Shown here in pieces: positions 26,603 through 34,656 of a stretch of DNA of 64,000 bases. Source of the DNA: Luteitalea pratensis (GTDB lineage: Bacteria; Acidobacteriota; Vicinamibacteria; Vicinamibacterales; Vicinamibacteraceae). The position numbers and the translations under genes were made by a program. The notes below the pieces were generated by a model. The model searched no databases. It saw only the letters and a program-made list of their open reading frames with translations, and was not told the origin of the DNA. The DNA is taken from NCBI RefSeq assembly GCF_001618865.1, contig NZ_CP015136.1:4375001-4439000 (forward strand), in the 5' to 3' direction. Each line of letters begins with the position of its first letter. Within the stretch, counting starts at the first letter, position 1.

Positions 26603-28230
26603 GTCCCGCGTGCAATCGGCATCCGCCAGCCGGTGCCGAAGGCCCGCGGCGTCACCTTCAGCACCGGCGCAGCCTGCTTGCGTTTGAACTCCGAGATCCG
26701 CACCAGGTGCACCACCTGGTGCACCATCGTGGGATCGAAGCCCTCGGCGACGAGCGTCGGTCCATCGGCGCACTGCTCCACGTGTCGCACCAGCATGGCA
26801 TCGAGCAGGTCGTATGGCGGCAGGCTGTCCTGGTCGGTCTGGTTCGGACGCAATTCCGCAGAGGGCGCCTTGTCGATCGTGGACGCGGGAATCACCACGC
26901 CACCACGGTTGACCCAGTGTGCGAGACGATAGACGAGCGTCTTGTACACGTCGGCGATGACCGCGAGCGCACCGTTCATGTCGCCATACAACGTGCAGTA
27001 GCCCGTCGCCAGTTCGGACTTGTTGCCGGTCGTCAGCAGCAGGTCGCCGGTCTTGTTCGACAATGCCATGAGGAGTGTGCCGCGGATGCGCGCCTGCAGG
27101 TTCTCCTCGGTCACATCGGCCGGACGCGCCGCGAAGGGCCCGGCCAGCACATCGTCGAAGGCGTTCATCACGGGGGCGATCGGCAGGGTGTGGGTCCCGA
27201 TGCCGATGGCGGCGGCGAGTTGCTCGGCATCGGTCAGGCTGCCTGCACTCGAGAAGGGCGACGGCATCAGCACGCCCGTGACGTTGTCGCGGCCGAGCGC
27301 CTCGACGGCAATCACCGCCGTCAGCGCGGAGTCGATGCCGCCCGAGAGGCCGAGCAGCGCCCGCGTGAAGCCGCACTTGCGCGCGTAGTCGCGGACGCCG
27401 AGGACCAGCGCCGCGAACACTTCCGCCTCGACGGCCTCGTCCCACGGGTCGACGCCGCCGTAGGGCGCTCCGGTGTCGACGATGAGCGTGTCCTCGGCAA
27501 AGGCTGCCGCGCGCGCCACGCAGGTTCCGTCAGGCGCAAATGCGAGGCTGCGTCCGTCGAAGATCAGGTCGTCGTTGGCCCCCACCTGGTTGGCATAGAA
27601 AGCCCAGACGCCGTACTTGCGCGCGAGGTGGGCCAGCAGTTGCTCGCGCTGGGCGAGCTTGCCCTGTGCGTAGGGCGATGCCGACATGTTCAGCATGACC
27701 GGCGTCGCGAGATCGCGCAGCGCGGCGACGGGATCGCCACCGTACCGCCGCGTCGTCCACACGTCGGGATCGTTCCAGACGTCCTCGCAGATGCTCACCG
27801 CGGCCCGGCAATTCCCGATCGCGACTGCGCCGACCGTTCGGCCGGGCTCGAAGTAGCGGTCTTCGTCGAACACGTCGTAGGTCGGCAGCAACGTCTTCGC
27901 GAACGACTGCCCCACTGTCCCGCCTCGCAGGTGCACAGCGGCGTTGAGCAGCGGCCGGCCGGGCTCCACCCCGGATGGGATGGGCATCCCGAGCAGGACG
28001 TCCGGACCAGACGCGAGGACGCTCGCCAATCGCGAGGCGACCTCCTGGGCGTGCGCGATGAACCCTGGCACGAGCAGCAGGTCCCGTGGCGGATATCCCG
28101 TGAGGGCCATCTCTGGCGTGACGCAGACATCAACCCGACCCTGCACGGCACGAACTGCCGCTTCGATTCGGGAGGCGTTGGCGTCGAGGGCTCCGACGAT
28201 GGGGTTGAGCTGGAGGAGCGCGATGCGCAT
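26587..28230 (-). CDS. nadE: glutamine-dependent NAD+ synthetase
   Basis: 547 residues. N-terminal nitrilase-type glutaminase: TPEMALTGYPPRDLL (catalytic Glu), KTLLPTYDVFDEDRYF (Lys) and AVSICEDVWNDP (Cys, nucleophile). C-terminal synthetase from about residue 285: LLGLSGGIDSALT is the PP-loop that binds ATP, and TTGNKSELATGY, YGDMNGAL and KAPSAELRPNQTDQDSLPPY are family signatures. It amidates nicotinate adenine dinucleotide to NAD+, using glutamine as the ammonia source. Length and motifs are complete. It lies between the second stator pair and the giant glycosyltransferase gene, an odd place for a housekeeping gene; a heptamer array separates it from motB2. Confidence 0.95.
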   Translation of the reverse strand: MRIALLQLNPIVGALDANASRIEAAVRAVQGRVDVCVTPEMALTGYPPRDLLLVPGFIAHAQEVASRLASVLASGPDVLLGMPIPSGVEPGRPLLNAAVHLRGGTVGQSFAKTLLPTYDVFDEDRYFEPGRTVGAVAIGNCRAAVSICEDVWNDPDVWTTRRYGGDPVAALRDLATPVMLNMSASPYAQGKLAQREQLLAHLARKYGVWAFYANQVGANDDLIFDGRSLAFAPDGTCVARAAAFAEDTLIVDTGAPYGGVDPWDEAVEAEVFAALVLGVRDYARKCGFTRALLGLSGGIDSALTAVIAVEALGRDNVTGVLMPSPFSSAGSLTDAEQLAAAIGIGTHTLPIAPVMNAFDDVLAGPFAARPADVTEENLQARIRGTLLMALSNKTGDLLLTTGNKSELATGYCTLYGDMNGALAVIADVYKTLVYRLAHWVNRGGVVIPASTIDKAPSAELRPNQTDQDSLPPYDLLDAMLVRHVEQCADGPTLVAEGFDPTMVHQVVHLVRISEFKRKQAAPVLKVTPRAFGTGWRMPIARGTWDQA

Positions 28231-28263
28231 GCGCGTCGCGATCTTAACCGGGGACGGGGGATC

Positions 28264-28355
28264 GCCGAACGGGTGCCGGATACGGGGTACGGGGTACCGG
28301 GTACCGGGTACCGGGTACCGGGTACCGGGTGCCGGGTACCGGGTGCCGGGTGCCG
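28264..28355. repeat. heptamer array GGGTACC / GGGTGCC
   Basis: About twelve 7-nt units (GGGTGCC, GGGTACG, then five GGGTACC, ending in mixed GGGTGCC and GGGTACC) fill the 143-nt gap between nadE and motB2. GGTACC is self-complementary, so the array can fold on itself. There are no spacers, so it is not a CRISPR. Confidence 0.9.
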
Positions 28356-28373
28356 AGGTGCTCTTGTTCGCCG

Positions 28374-29180
28374 CTAGCCGGCGAACACGCGGCCGCTTGG
28401 CATCGTCGACCGCGTGCCCGCCTCTCCGCCCGCGGCGGGCGCGCGTGAGCCGGGCTCTTCGGCGGCGGCCGTCTCCTCGTTCAGGATGATGACGTCGACA
28501 CGCCGATTGCGCGCGCGGTCGGCGTCGCTCGCGTTGGCGACGCGTGGATGGAACTCGCCGTAACCGGCCGCCGACAGCCGGCGCGGCGCCACACCGACCT
28601 GCTCCACCAGATACGTGACGACTGAGGTTGCCCTCGCCGTGGACAGTTCCCAGTTCGACCGGAACCGCCCGGTCTGGATCGGCACGTCGTCGGTGTGGCC
28701 TTCGACGCGCAAGGCCACGGCACTGTCGCCGCCGAGCGTGGCCGCCAACTCCCTGAGGACGTCGCGCGCCACGGCCGACAGGTCGGCGCTGCCGGTCGGG
28801 AAGCTGCCGGCTTCACGCATCGACACGACGACGCCCCGATGATCGATCTCGATGTCTACGGCACTGCCCGCAAGCCGCTCGCGTAGGCGCTGCGCGAGGG
28901 CCCGCTCGCGCTGTTCGGTGGTCAGGCTGGGCGCAGTGGGCGTGACGGGACGAGGCGCCGTCGTCTTCGGTGCGGCGACATCGATACCCCTGGAGTCGAA
29001 CGCTTCCTGCATCGAGTCCACCATCGTCGTCAGCTTGCGCGCGTCGACCGTGGATATCGCATACATCGTGGTGAAGAAGGCAAAGAGCAGCGTGATGAAG
29101 TCCGCGTACGACACCAGCCAGCGTTCGTGGCTCGCCGTATGCGCCTGATGCATGCGCCGGCGGGACCGGCGCGCGCTCAT
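28374..29180 (-). CDS. motB2: flagellar stator protein MotB (second set)
   Basis: 268 residues. HERWLVSYADFITLLFAFFTTMYAIS holds the single membrane helix with the proton-binding aspartate. A linker rich in Thr/Pro follows, then the OmpA domain from about residue 120, with VEGHTDDVPIQTGRF, NWELSTARATSVVTYLV, GYGEFHP and ARNRRVDVII. It differs from the first MotB in having an SYADF/TLLFAFF helix, like the MotB/LafU/MotD group, and in lacking the KKKK N-terminus. ATG overlaps the motA2 stop by 4 nt. It ends the tightly packed sugar/FlbD/stator operon before the repeat array. Confidence 0.9.
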   Translation of the reverse strand: MSARRSRRRMHQAHTASHERWLVSYADFITLLFAFFTTMYAISTVDARKLTTMVDSMQEAFDSRGIDVAAPKTTAPRPVTPTAPSLTTEQRERALAQRLRERLAGSAVDIEIDHRGVVVSMREAGSFPTGSADLSAVARDVLRELAATLGGDSAVALRVEGHTDDVPIQTGRFRSNWELSTARATSVVTYLVEQVGVAPRRLSAAGYGEFHPRVANASDADRARNRRVDVIILNEETAAAEEPGSRAPAAGGEAGTRSTMPSGRVFAG

Positions 29181-29986
29181 GCGGCCCTCCGCCGTGCGCC
29201 CGCCGGGGGCGAGGCCTCCTCGGCTGCAAGCAGGCCCCGCAACTTCTGGTCGATCAGCCGCGGGTTCTGCCCTTCCTGGATGGCGAGCACACCTTCGAGG
29301 ATCACCTCGCGGCGCCGCGCCCGTCGCAGTGCGCGACTACGCAGCTTTGCAGCAACCGGCAGCAGGATCAGATTGGCCGAGCCGACGCCATAGACGGTGG
29401 CCACGAAGGCGACAGCGATGCCCGCGCCGAGCTTGCTCGGGTCGCTCAGGTTCTCCATCACGTGGATCAGCCCGAGCACCGCACCGAGGATGCCGACGGT
29501 GGGGGCGTAACCACCAGCCGCTTCGTAGACGCGCGCCGGCGCCTCCTCGTACTCTTCGCGGCCGTCGTTCTCGGCCTCGAGCATGTGTCTCAGCGTGGTC
29601 GGATTGGTGCCATCGACGGCAAGCCGCAGGCCGCGACGCATGAACGGATCGCTCAGCGAGTCCAGTTCGTCCTCGAGCGACAGGATGCCGTCCTTGCGTG
29701 CCTTGACCGCCAGCCGCCCGATCGCCTCAAGGACCTGGCCAGCAGGCGGCAGGTCGTCCACGAACACGTGGCGGAGGCTGCGCCACGCTTCCGTCACGTC
29801 ACGACGCGGATGACTGAGGAGCACCGCACCGAGCGTGCCGCCGAACACGATCAGCGCCGCGGCACCCTGTAGCAGCGACCCCAGCTTGCCGCCCTCGGCG
29901 ACGTGACCGCCGACAATCATCGCGACACCGAGCGGCAGCCCGATGAGCGACAACATGTCGTAGGAACGCGGCGCGCGGGCGGCCAT
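29177..29986 (-). CDS. motA2: flagellar stator protein MotA (second set)
   Basis: 269 residues. Membrane helices lie at about 10-27 (LSLIGLPLGVAMIVGGH), 37-57 (LLQGAAALIVFGGTLGAVLL), 150-170 (YAPTVGILGAVLGLIHVM) and 182-204 (IAVAFVATVYGVGSANLILLPV). AGGYAPTVGILGAVLGLI is the conserved ion-path signature, and EAGG-Y plus LPVAAKLRSR matches the MotA/PomA/MotC branch. The sequence differs from the first MotA and is closer to the shorter 250-270 residue group. It starts 3 nt after flbD. Together with motB2 it would form an alternative stator. Confidence 0.9.
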   Translation of the reverse strand: MAARAPRSYDMLSLIGLPLGVAMIVGGHVAEGGKLGSLLQGAAALIVFGGTLGAVLLSHPRRDVTEAWRSLRHVFVDDLPPAGQVLEAIGRLAVKARKDGILSLEDELDSLSDPFMRRGLRLAVDGTNPTTLRHMLEAENDGREEYEEAPARVYEAAGGYAPTVGILGAVLGLIHVMENLSDPSKLGAGIAVAFVATVYGVGSANLILLPVAAKLRSRALRRARRREVILEGVLAIQEGQNPRLIDQKLRGLLAAEEASPPAGARRRAA

Positions 29987-29989
29987 GGG

Positions 29990-30223
29990 CTACTCCACGG
30001 CGCGCAGCGCCGTGGCCTCCCCACGCCTGTCCCGCACGGGTGGCAGGCCCAGGCCGCGCTTGTATTCCTGCACCCGGCGCACGATGTCGTCGGGCGTGTC
30101 GCGCACCAGCAGCTTCTCGCCGTTGGCCAGCGCGATGACGGTATCGGGATTGAACTCGATCCACGTGATCTGGTCGATGTTCACCAGCAGCCCGGTGCCG
30201 TCGAGTCGAGTGACGCGGATCAT
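29990..30223 (-). CDS. flbD: FlbD/SwrD-like small flagellar protein
   Basis: 77 residues. MIRVTRLDGTGLLVNIDQITWIEFNPDTVIALANGEKLLVRD matches the FlbD/SwrD family: a short beta-rich protein with ITLxNG-like and VxETxxE-like positions. SwrD in Bacillus raises stator torque, and in many bacteria the gene sits just before motA, as here (3-nt gap). The ATG overlaps the stop of the SpsF-like gene (ATGA). Cytoplasmic; no membrane segment. Confidence 0.85.
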   Translation of the reverse strand: MIRVTRLDGTGLLVNIDQITWIEFNPDTVIALANGEKLLVRDTPDDIVRRVQEYKRGLGLPPVRDRRGEATALRAVE

Positions 30224-30930
30224 GCGACCGCCCGCCTCACGAGCCGCCGGGCAGCCGCGATCACGTCCACCAAACCCGCCACGCGCGGGTCGAGGCCGTG
30301 GTGCTCGAGGTCGGCGGCGAGGCGCCGGACGTAGGCGAGGTCGTCGGGAGTATCCACGGTGAGTCGCAAGTCGGGCGCGCGCACATCGTCTGGGGCCAGC
30401 GGTACCACGCGTACGACGTCGTCGGCCCGTTTGACCCAGGGCGTCACGTGTTCCCGGTCGTACGCGGTGGCGGCTTCCCGCTGTGCCCGCAGCAGCACAT
30501 CCCGCCGGACGCCCTCCACCGCTGCGCCCAACGGCAGCGCTACCTCGACGGCATAATCGGCACCGTCGGACAGCACCTTGAGAATTCTCGCGCACCCGGC
30601 CACGTCGACAAACGGATTGTCCGCCGTCGCCCGTAGCACGTAGCGTGCCTCCGGGTATTGCTCGGCCACCTGCGCAAAGCGCGCGAGCACGTCGTTGGTG
30701 GGTCCTGTCCAGGCACGCGCGCCGAGTTGCGCGCCGAGTGCAACGACAGGCCGATCCTCGGTCGCGGTCGTCGTGGCGACGACAACGGGACCGACACCGG
30801 CCGACGCCAGGCGTCGGACGCAGTACTCGGCGAGTGGCCACCGGAGCACCGGTGCCAGGACCTTGCCTGGCAGGCGCTGCGATCCCATGCGTGCCTGCAG
30901 GATGATTACCGTGCTCGCCAGACCTGTCAC
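30220..30930 (-). CDS. SpsF-like cytidylyltransferase
   Basis: 236 residues. TVIILQARMGSQRLPGKVL near the N-terminus is the nucleotide-binding signature of the SpsF/CMP-sugar synthetase family, and YVLRATADNPFVD carries the metal-binding aspartate. These enzymes activate nonulosonic or related sugars with CTP. In this operon it follows a NeuB-type synthase and an ATP-grasp gene, so it is the natural candidate to make the CMP-sugar donor for the Maf protein. SpsF in Bacillus belongs to a spore-coat polysaccharide pathway with the same gene partners (SpsC, SpsE, SpsG). The start overlaps the ATP-grasp stop by 4 nt. Confidence 0.83.
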   Translation of the reverse strand: MTGLASTVIILQARMGSQRLPGKVLAPVLRWPLAEYCVRRLASAGVGPVVVATTTATEDRPVVALGAQLGARAWTGPTNDVLARFAQVAEQYPEARYVLRATADNPFVDVAGCARILKVLSDGADYAVEVALPLGAAVEGVRRDVLLRAQREAATAYDREHVTPWVKRADDVVRVVPLAPDDVRAPDLRLTVDTPDDLAYVRRLAADLEHHGLDPRVAGLVDVIAAARRLVRRAVA

Positions 30931-31943
30931 CGATCTTCTCCAGTCATTGCATGGTCACGTCGGCTCAGCACCTGCGCGGCGGCGGCGGTCAGGAAGAGCG
31001 ACGTCTCGTAGCTGCTCATGCGAAGCGCGTCGGTGAACTCACCGAGGTGCGGGCGCAACGATTCGCCGCGGGCGACGCGGATCGTCCACTCCGCGAAATC
31101 GGCGCCGGCGGCCACCGTCAGCTGGATCCCGCCGCTGAACCGCGGATTGATTTCGAAGATCACTGGCGTGCCGTCGACGACGCGGCACTGCACGTTGACG
31201 GCGCCGCGGAACGGCAGCACCGCGGCGCAGCGCACCGCAAGATCCATCAGGTCGCGGCTGCGCACCGTTCGACCCCGGTCGGTAACGCCCGCTCTGATCA
31301 CCAGCCGCTCGCGCGGCACCGCGGAGATCGGCCGGCCGTGCATGTCGCAGAACAGGTCGATGGTGAACTCCGGGCCTTCGAGGTACTCCTGCACGACCGG
31401 ATCGGCTACGTATTGCAGGAAGAAGCGGAGCTGATCCCGGGTGCGGATCGGGAAGGCGCCGACGCTGCCCCGTCCGCAACGCGGTTTGATGAACAACGGC
31501 GGCCCCAGCTCGAGATCGCGCACCTGCGCAGGCGACCACGTCGCGGCCACGCGGATGCCATGGCGTTGGAGGTGCGCCGCCGTCCGCAACTTGTCTCGGC
31601 AGACCCGCGCCGTCTCGACCCCTGGCCCCATCACCACCACGCCAGCCGCGGCGAAGCGATCGGCAGCCGCGGCGATCGTCTCGAGCTCGTCGTCGATCGT
31701 GGGGACGAGGATGCCGGCGTCGTGCGCGTCGCACACCTCGAGAAGCGCCGTCACGTAGTCGGGATGATCGCTGCGCGGCACTGCCTCGGCGGCATCGGCG
31801 ATGTGAACGGCTGGCGAGAAGGCATCGATGTCGGTCGCGACGACCCGTCCGTGTGGCGTTAACCGTGCCAGCGCGCCCTGGAGCGCGCGGACGAGTGCCA
31901 CCCGGCGCGACGCCGCCGTGACCACGACATTGGGTCTGATCAT
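30927..31943 (-). CDS. ATP-grasp ligase, carbamoyl-phosphate-synthase-like
   Basis: 338 residues. An N-terminal Rossmann half (RPNVVVTAASRRVALVRAL...VVATDIDAFSPAVHIAD) is followed by the ATP-grasp: GPPLFIKPRCGRGSVGAF is the lysine/glycine phosphate loop, VVQEYLEGPEFTIDLFC the adenine-binding strand, and VNVQCRVVDGTPVIFEINPRFSGGIQL the metal-binding E-x-N motif. Such single ATP-grasp proteins (PylC/CPSase-like) join a carboxylate to an amine or other nucleophile. In this setting it might add an amino acid or acyl group to the nonulosonic sugar or its precursor; that is inference. Overlaps both neighbours by 4 nt. Confidence 0.83.
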   Translation of the reverse strand: MIRPNVVVTAASRRVALVRALQGALARLTPHGRVVATDIDAFSPAVHIADAAEAVPRSDHPDYVTALLEVCDAHDAGILVPTIDDELETIAAAADRFAAAGVVVMGPGVETARVCRDKLRTAAHLQRHGIRVAATWSPAQVRDLELGPPLFIKPRCGRGSVGAFPIRTRDQLRFFLQYVADPVVQEYLEGPEFTIDLFCDMHGRPISAVPRERLVIRAGVTDRGRTVRSRDLMDLAVRCAAVLPFRGAVNVQCRVVDGTPVIFEINPRFSGGIQLTVAAGADFAEWTIRVARGESLRPHLGEFTDALRMSSYETSLFLTAAAAQVLSRRDHAMTGEDR

Positions 31944-32998
31944 GCGAGGCCTCCGGGACGGCGCGTGCCGAGATCGAGGGGCTCGAACGGCGATCCCGCC
32001 GCCATGTCGCGGGGCGCGCGGCAGCCGATCAGGACGCGCGCGTACTCGGCGCCAAGGGAGCCGACGGGACGCAGGGCGGCCACGTCCGCTTCTTCGATGA
32101 CCTGACCAGCCACGATGGCACGGCGCGCATACAGTCCGCGGCGACTCGGGACGATGTTGGCACGCTCGGCCTCCATTGGTCCCCGGCGTCCCTCTCCCAT
32201 GGCGTCGTGTGCCCGCGCCAGGCGCCGCACGATGTCGCGCAGGTCGTCCGGCGTCGAGGACACGGGTGCGTCGATGGCGTCGGTGCCTGGCAGGTACACG
32301 TGCCGTTCGTACAGCGTCGCACCCTGCGCGTAGGCCAGCAGTGCCGCGTCGGCCCCCATGCCGTGATCCGAGAGGCCTGTCGGCAGCTTGTACTCGTGCG
32401 CCAGGGTGGCCACGGCACGAAGGTTCTGCTGCGCATCAGGGGTCGGGTACGCAGACACGCAATGCAACAGCGCGAGCGATCGCGCGCCAGCGCCGACTGC
32501 CCAGTCGACGGCGTTCCAGACGTCGCTCTCCGTGCTCATGCCCGTCGACAGGATCACTGGCAACCCCGTTCGCGCCACCTGTTCGATGAGCAAGGCGTGA
32601 GTCAGGTCGGCGCTGGCAACCTTGAAGGCGTCAAGCCCGATCTGCTCCAGCATCTCGACCGAGGCGCGGTCAAACGCGGTGGCAATCGTGGCCAGCCCTC
32701 GTTCCCTCGCGTGGCGCAGCAGGCTGTCATATGCCGCCGCCTGCAACTCGAATCGCGCAAAGAATTCACGCAGCGATGTGGCCTGCACATGCGCCGGGGC
32801 CGGCGCGTCCGCCACCAGCAGCTCGTCGGCCTCGAATACCTGCAGCTTGATCGCCCAGGCGCCCGCATCGGCACACGCGTCGACGAGGCGGTGGGCCACG
32901 TCGGCGTCGCCCATGTGATTCAGCCCGATCTCCGCAATCACGCGCATCGGGCTGCCGGCGGCAATGGACTGACCGGCGATGTCAGCAGGCAGCGACAT
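31940..32998 (-). CDS. NeuB/PseI/SpsE-family nonulosonic acid synthase
   Basis: 352 residues. The start at 32998 is set by GGAGG seven bases upstream, ahead of the conserved MRVIAEIGLNHMGD. KLQVFEADELLV, AFKVASADLTHALLIEQVARTGLPVILSTGMST and LLHCVSAYPTPDAQQNL are TIM-barrel signatures for PEP condensation. After about residue 285 comes an antifreeze-like SAF domain (RRGLYARRAIVAGQVIEEADVAALRP). These enzymes condense phosphoenolpyruvate with an amino-hexose to give sialic, legionaminic, pseudaminic or related acids; which one is not decidable from motifs. The 5' end overlaps the HAD gene by 17 nt. Confidence 0.88.
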   Translation of the reverse strand: MSLPADIAGQSIAAGSPMRVIAEIGLNHMGDADVAHRLVDACADAGAWAIKLQVFEADELLVADAPAPAHVQATSLREFFARFELQAAAYDSLLRHARERGLATIATAFDRASVEMLEQIGLDAFKVASADLTHALLIEQVARTGLPVILSTGMSTESDVWNAVDWAVGAGARSLALLHCVSAYPTPDAQQNLRAVATLAHEYKLPTGLSDHGMGADAALLAYAQGATLYERHVYLPGTDAIDAPVSSTPDDLRDIVRRLARAHDAMGEGRRGPMEAERANIVPSRRGLYARRAIVAGQVIEEADVAALRPVGSLGAEYARVLIGCRAPRDMAAGSPFEPLDLGTRRPGGLA

Positions 32999-33671
32999 GA
33001 TGTACCTCCAGCAGGCGGCCGACGAGGCCGGGTACGTCGGCGAGGCTCCGGGCCACTGCCTCGGCTGCCGGCGGCGCTGGGTCGAGGCGACGCCCTGGCA
33101 GCCAGATCGGACGCAACCCTGCAGCGGCCGCGCCAGCGATGTCCTTCTCCGGATGGTCGCCGATGAACACGGCGCGGGCGGCGTGGACATCGAGCCGCGC
33201 CAGGATGGTCGCGAAGCAGACGTGCGCCGGCTTGCCCTCCGGGGCATGCTCCTGCGCGTAGACCACCACGTCGACCAGGCCGTCGATCCCGAGGGCCCGC
33301 ACCTTGGCGCGCTGCGTCGACGGCAGGCCATTGGTCAGCACGCCGAGGCGGTGACCGCGCGCCCGAAGCACGCCGAGCACGTCACGCGAGTCATGCGGTA
33401 AGCGGAGCCGCGGACCATGCGTGCGAATGATCTCGACCAGGCGCGGTACCTCCTGGGGCGACAGGGCGAACGCGGCGCACAACGCCTGCAGCAGGCCTTC
33501 GCGGCCATGTTTCCTGAAGCGGCGCACGAGGAACCGGTACAGGACGCCGGCCGGCATGCCGGTCTCCCCGCCGACGACGGTGGCCACTGCCGCATAGCCG
33601 CTCAGCGCGAAGCGGCGTTCGGGATACAAGGTGTCGTCGAGATCGAAGACGACAGCTGTGGGCTCACCCAC
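32982..33671 (-). CDS. HAD-superfamily hydrolase
   Basis: 229 residues from a GTG with GGAGG seven bases before it. VVFDLDDTLYPE is the nucleophile motif (DxDxT), GVLTNGLP holds motif II (Thr), EGKPAHVCF supplies the motif III lysine, and VFIGDHPEKDIAGAAAAG is motif IV. A helical cap sits between motifs I and II (type C1). As a small-molecule phosphatase in a NeuB-type operon it could dephosphorylate a 9-phosphate sugar (as NeuA/NanP partners do) or act on an intermediate; not decidable. The frame stays open upstream, but that part lies over the PseG-like gene. Confidence 0.85.
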   Translation of the reverse strand: MGEPTAVVFDLDDTLYPERRFALSGYAAVATVVGGETGMPAGVLYRFLVRRFRKHGREGLLQALCAAFALSPQEVPRLVEIIRTHGPRLRLPHDSRDVLGVLRARGHRLGVLTNGLPSTQRAKVRALGIDGLVDVVVYAQEHAPEGKPAHVCFATILARLDVHAARAVFIGDHPEKDIAGAAAAGLRPIWLPGRRLDPAPPAAEAVARSLADVPGLVGRLLEVHHVAAC

Positions 33672-34656
33672 GAGGGGCCTCCTTCGACACGGCAACAATC
33701 GCCTGGGCCACTCGCCGCGCGCCCAGTCCGTCAACAAGGCGCGGGCCATCGTCGCGAACGACCTCGCGAAGCGAGGAGCTTCGCGCAATACGCTCGACGC
33801 GTGCCGCGACGCGCCTCGCAACGACGTGCGCGCCGCCCGTCGCGAGGCCTGCGGAAACGGTCAGGTGATGGCGGGCAAAGCCACGAATCGTCGGCAGCTG
33901 CGCAGGGACGACCGCCACCGCCACCGTCGGCACGCCAGCCGCGACGGCTTCATACAGGGACACACCGCCGCCGACGATCGCGACGTCCACGCGGGCCAGC
34001 CACGGTGCCAGGCCGTCGGGCGCGGAGACGCGGCGGACGCGGGCGGGGGTTCCGGCAGCGGTTGGCAACACCTGTAGCTGTGTGACGAGCACCTCGACGT
34101 CGGGCAGTCGTCTCATGACTTCATCCGCGACGGCGCGCGACAACGCCTCGCGCGGGCCGCCCCCGAGCGACACCAGCACGCGGCGCACGGCACCGCGCCT
34201 CGTGGCCTGGCGAGGCCGGCCGATCACGGCATAGCGCAGTCCGCGCAGCGTGCAGGCAGCCGGCCATCCACGCGAGGGACTCACGACGCTGCCATCGATG
34301 GCGAGGCTCGATGGCACACGGGCGATGCCGAGGTCGTGGAGGCTGACGACCGGCACCCGGCGCCGCGTGGCGGCGGAAACCCACGCGCCTCCATGGCCCG
34401 CATGCGGGTCGTCCACGATCAGGACGGCCGGACGAACGGCGTCGAGCGTCTCTCCGGCCGCCGCCGGCGCGACGATGGACAGTCGTGTTCCCGCGCCGCC
34501 AGCGCCGCGGATGCTCACGCGCGCCGATCGTCCCAGCGCACACGCGAGGGCCTCGGCGCGACGCAGGTGGCCGTGGCCGATGCGCGGTCCAGCGGCGACC
34601 CTGAAGAGCGCAAACGTGCCAGTCACGCTGATCGGACGACGACGGGTCACGCTCAC
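33664..34656 (-). CDS. PseG/SpsG-like UDP-sugar hydrolase or glycosyltransferase
   Basis: 330 residues with a GT-B (MurG-like) fold. GPRIGHGHLRRAEALACAL matches the G-GH--R---LA pattern of PseG, and the C-terminal half has RRVLVSLGGG and VAIVGGGVSLYEAVAAGVPTVAVAVVPAQLP, the nucleotide-binding part. PseG removes UDP from the 2,4-diacetamido sugar before the NeuB-type condensation. In the sps operon the equivalent is SpsG. It overlaps DegT by 4 nt and the HAD gene by 8 nt. A plain glycosyltransferase role remains possible. Confidence 0.75.
   Translation of the reverse strand: MSVTRRRPISVTGTFALFRVAAGPRIGHGHLRRAEALACALGRSARVSIRGAGGAGTRLSIVAPAAAGETLDAVRPAVLIVDDPHAGHGGAWVSAATRRRVPVVSLHDLGIARVPSSLAIDGSVVSPSRGWPAACTLRGLRYAVIGRPRQATRRGAVRRVLVSLGGGPREALSRAVADEVMRRLPDVEVLVTQLQVLPTAAGTPARVRRVSAPDGLAPWLARVDVAIVGGGVSLYEAVAAGVPTVAVAVVPAQLPTIRGFARHHLTVSAGLATGGAHVVARRVAARVERIARSSSLREVVRDDGPRLVDGLGARRVAQAIVAVSKEAPRG

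Noticed and set aside
26603-27445. Long N-terminal extension of the giant glycosyltransferase frame
   Set aside because: It lies within nadE, whose motifs are complete on the same strand in another frame; the extension is compositionally poor and has no domain.
28264-28355. CRISPR-like direct repeats
   Set aside because: Units are 7 nt, contiguous, without spacers, and there are no cas genes; it is a tandem array.
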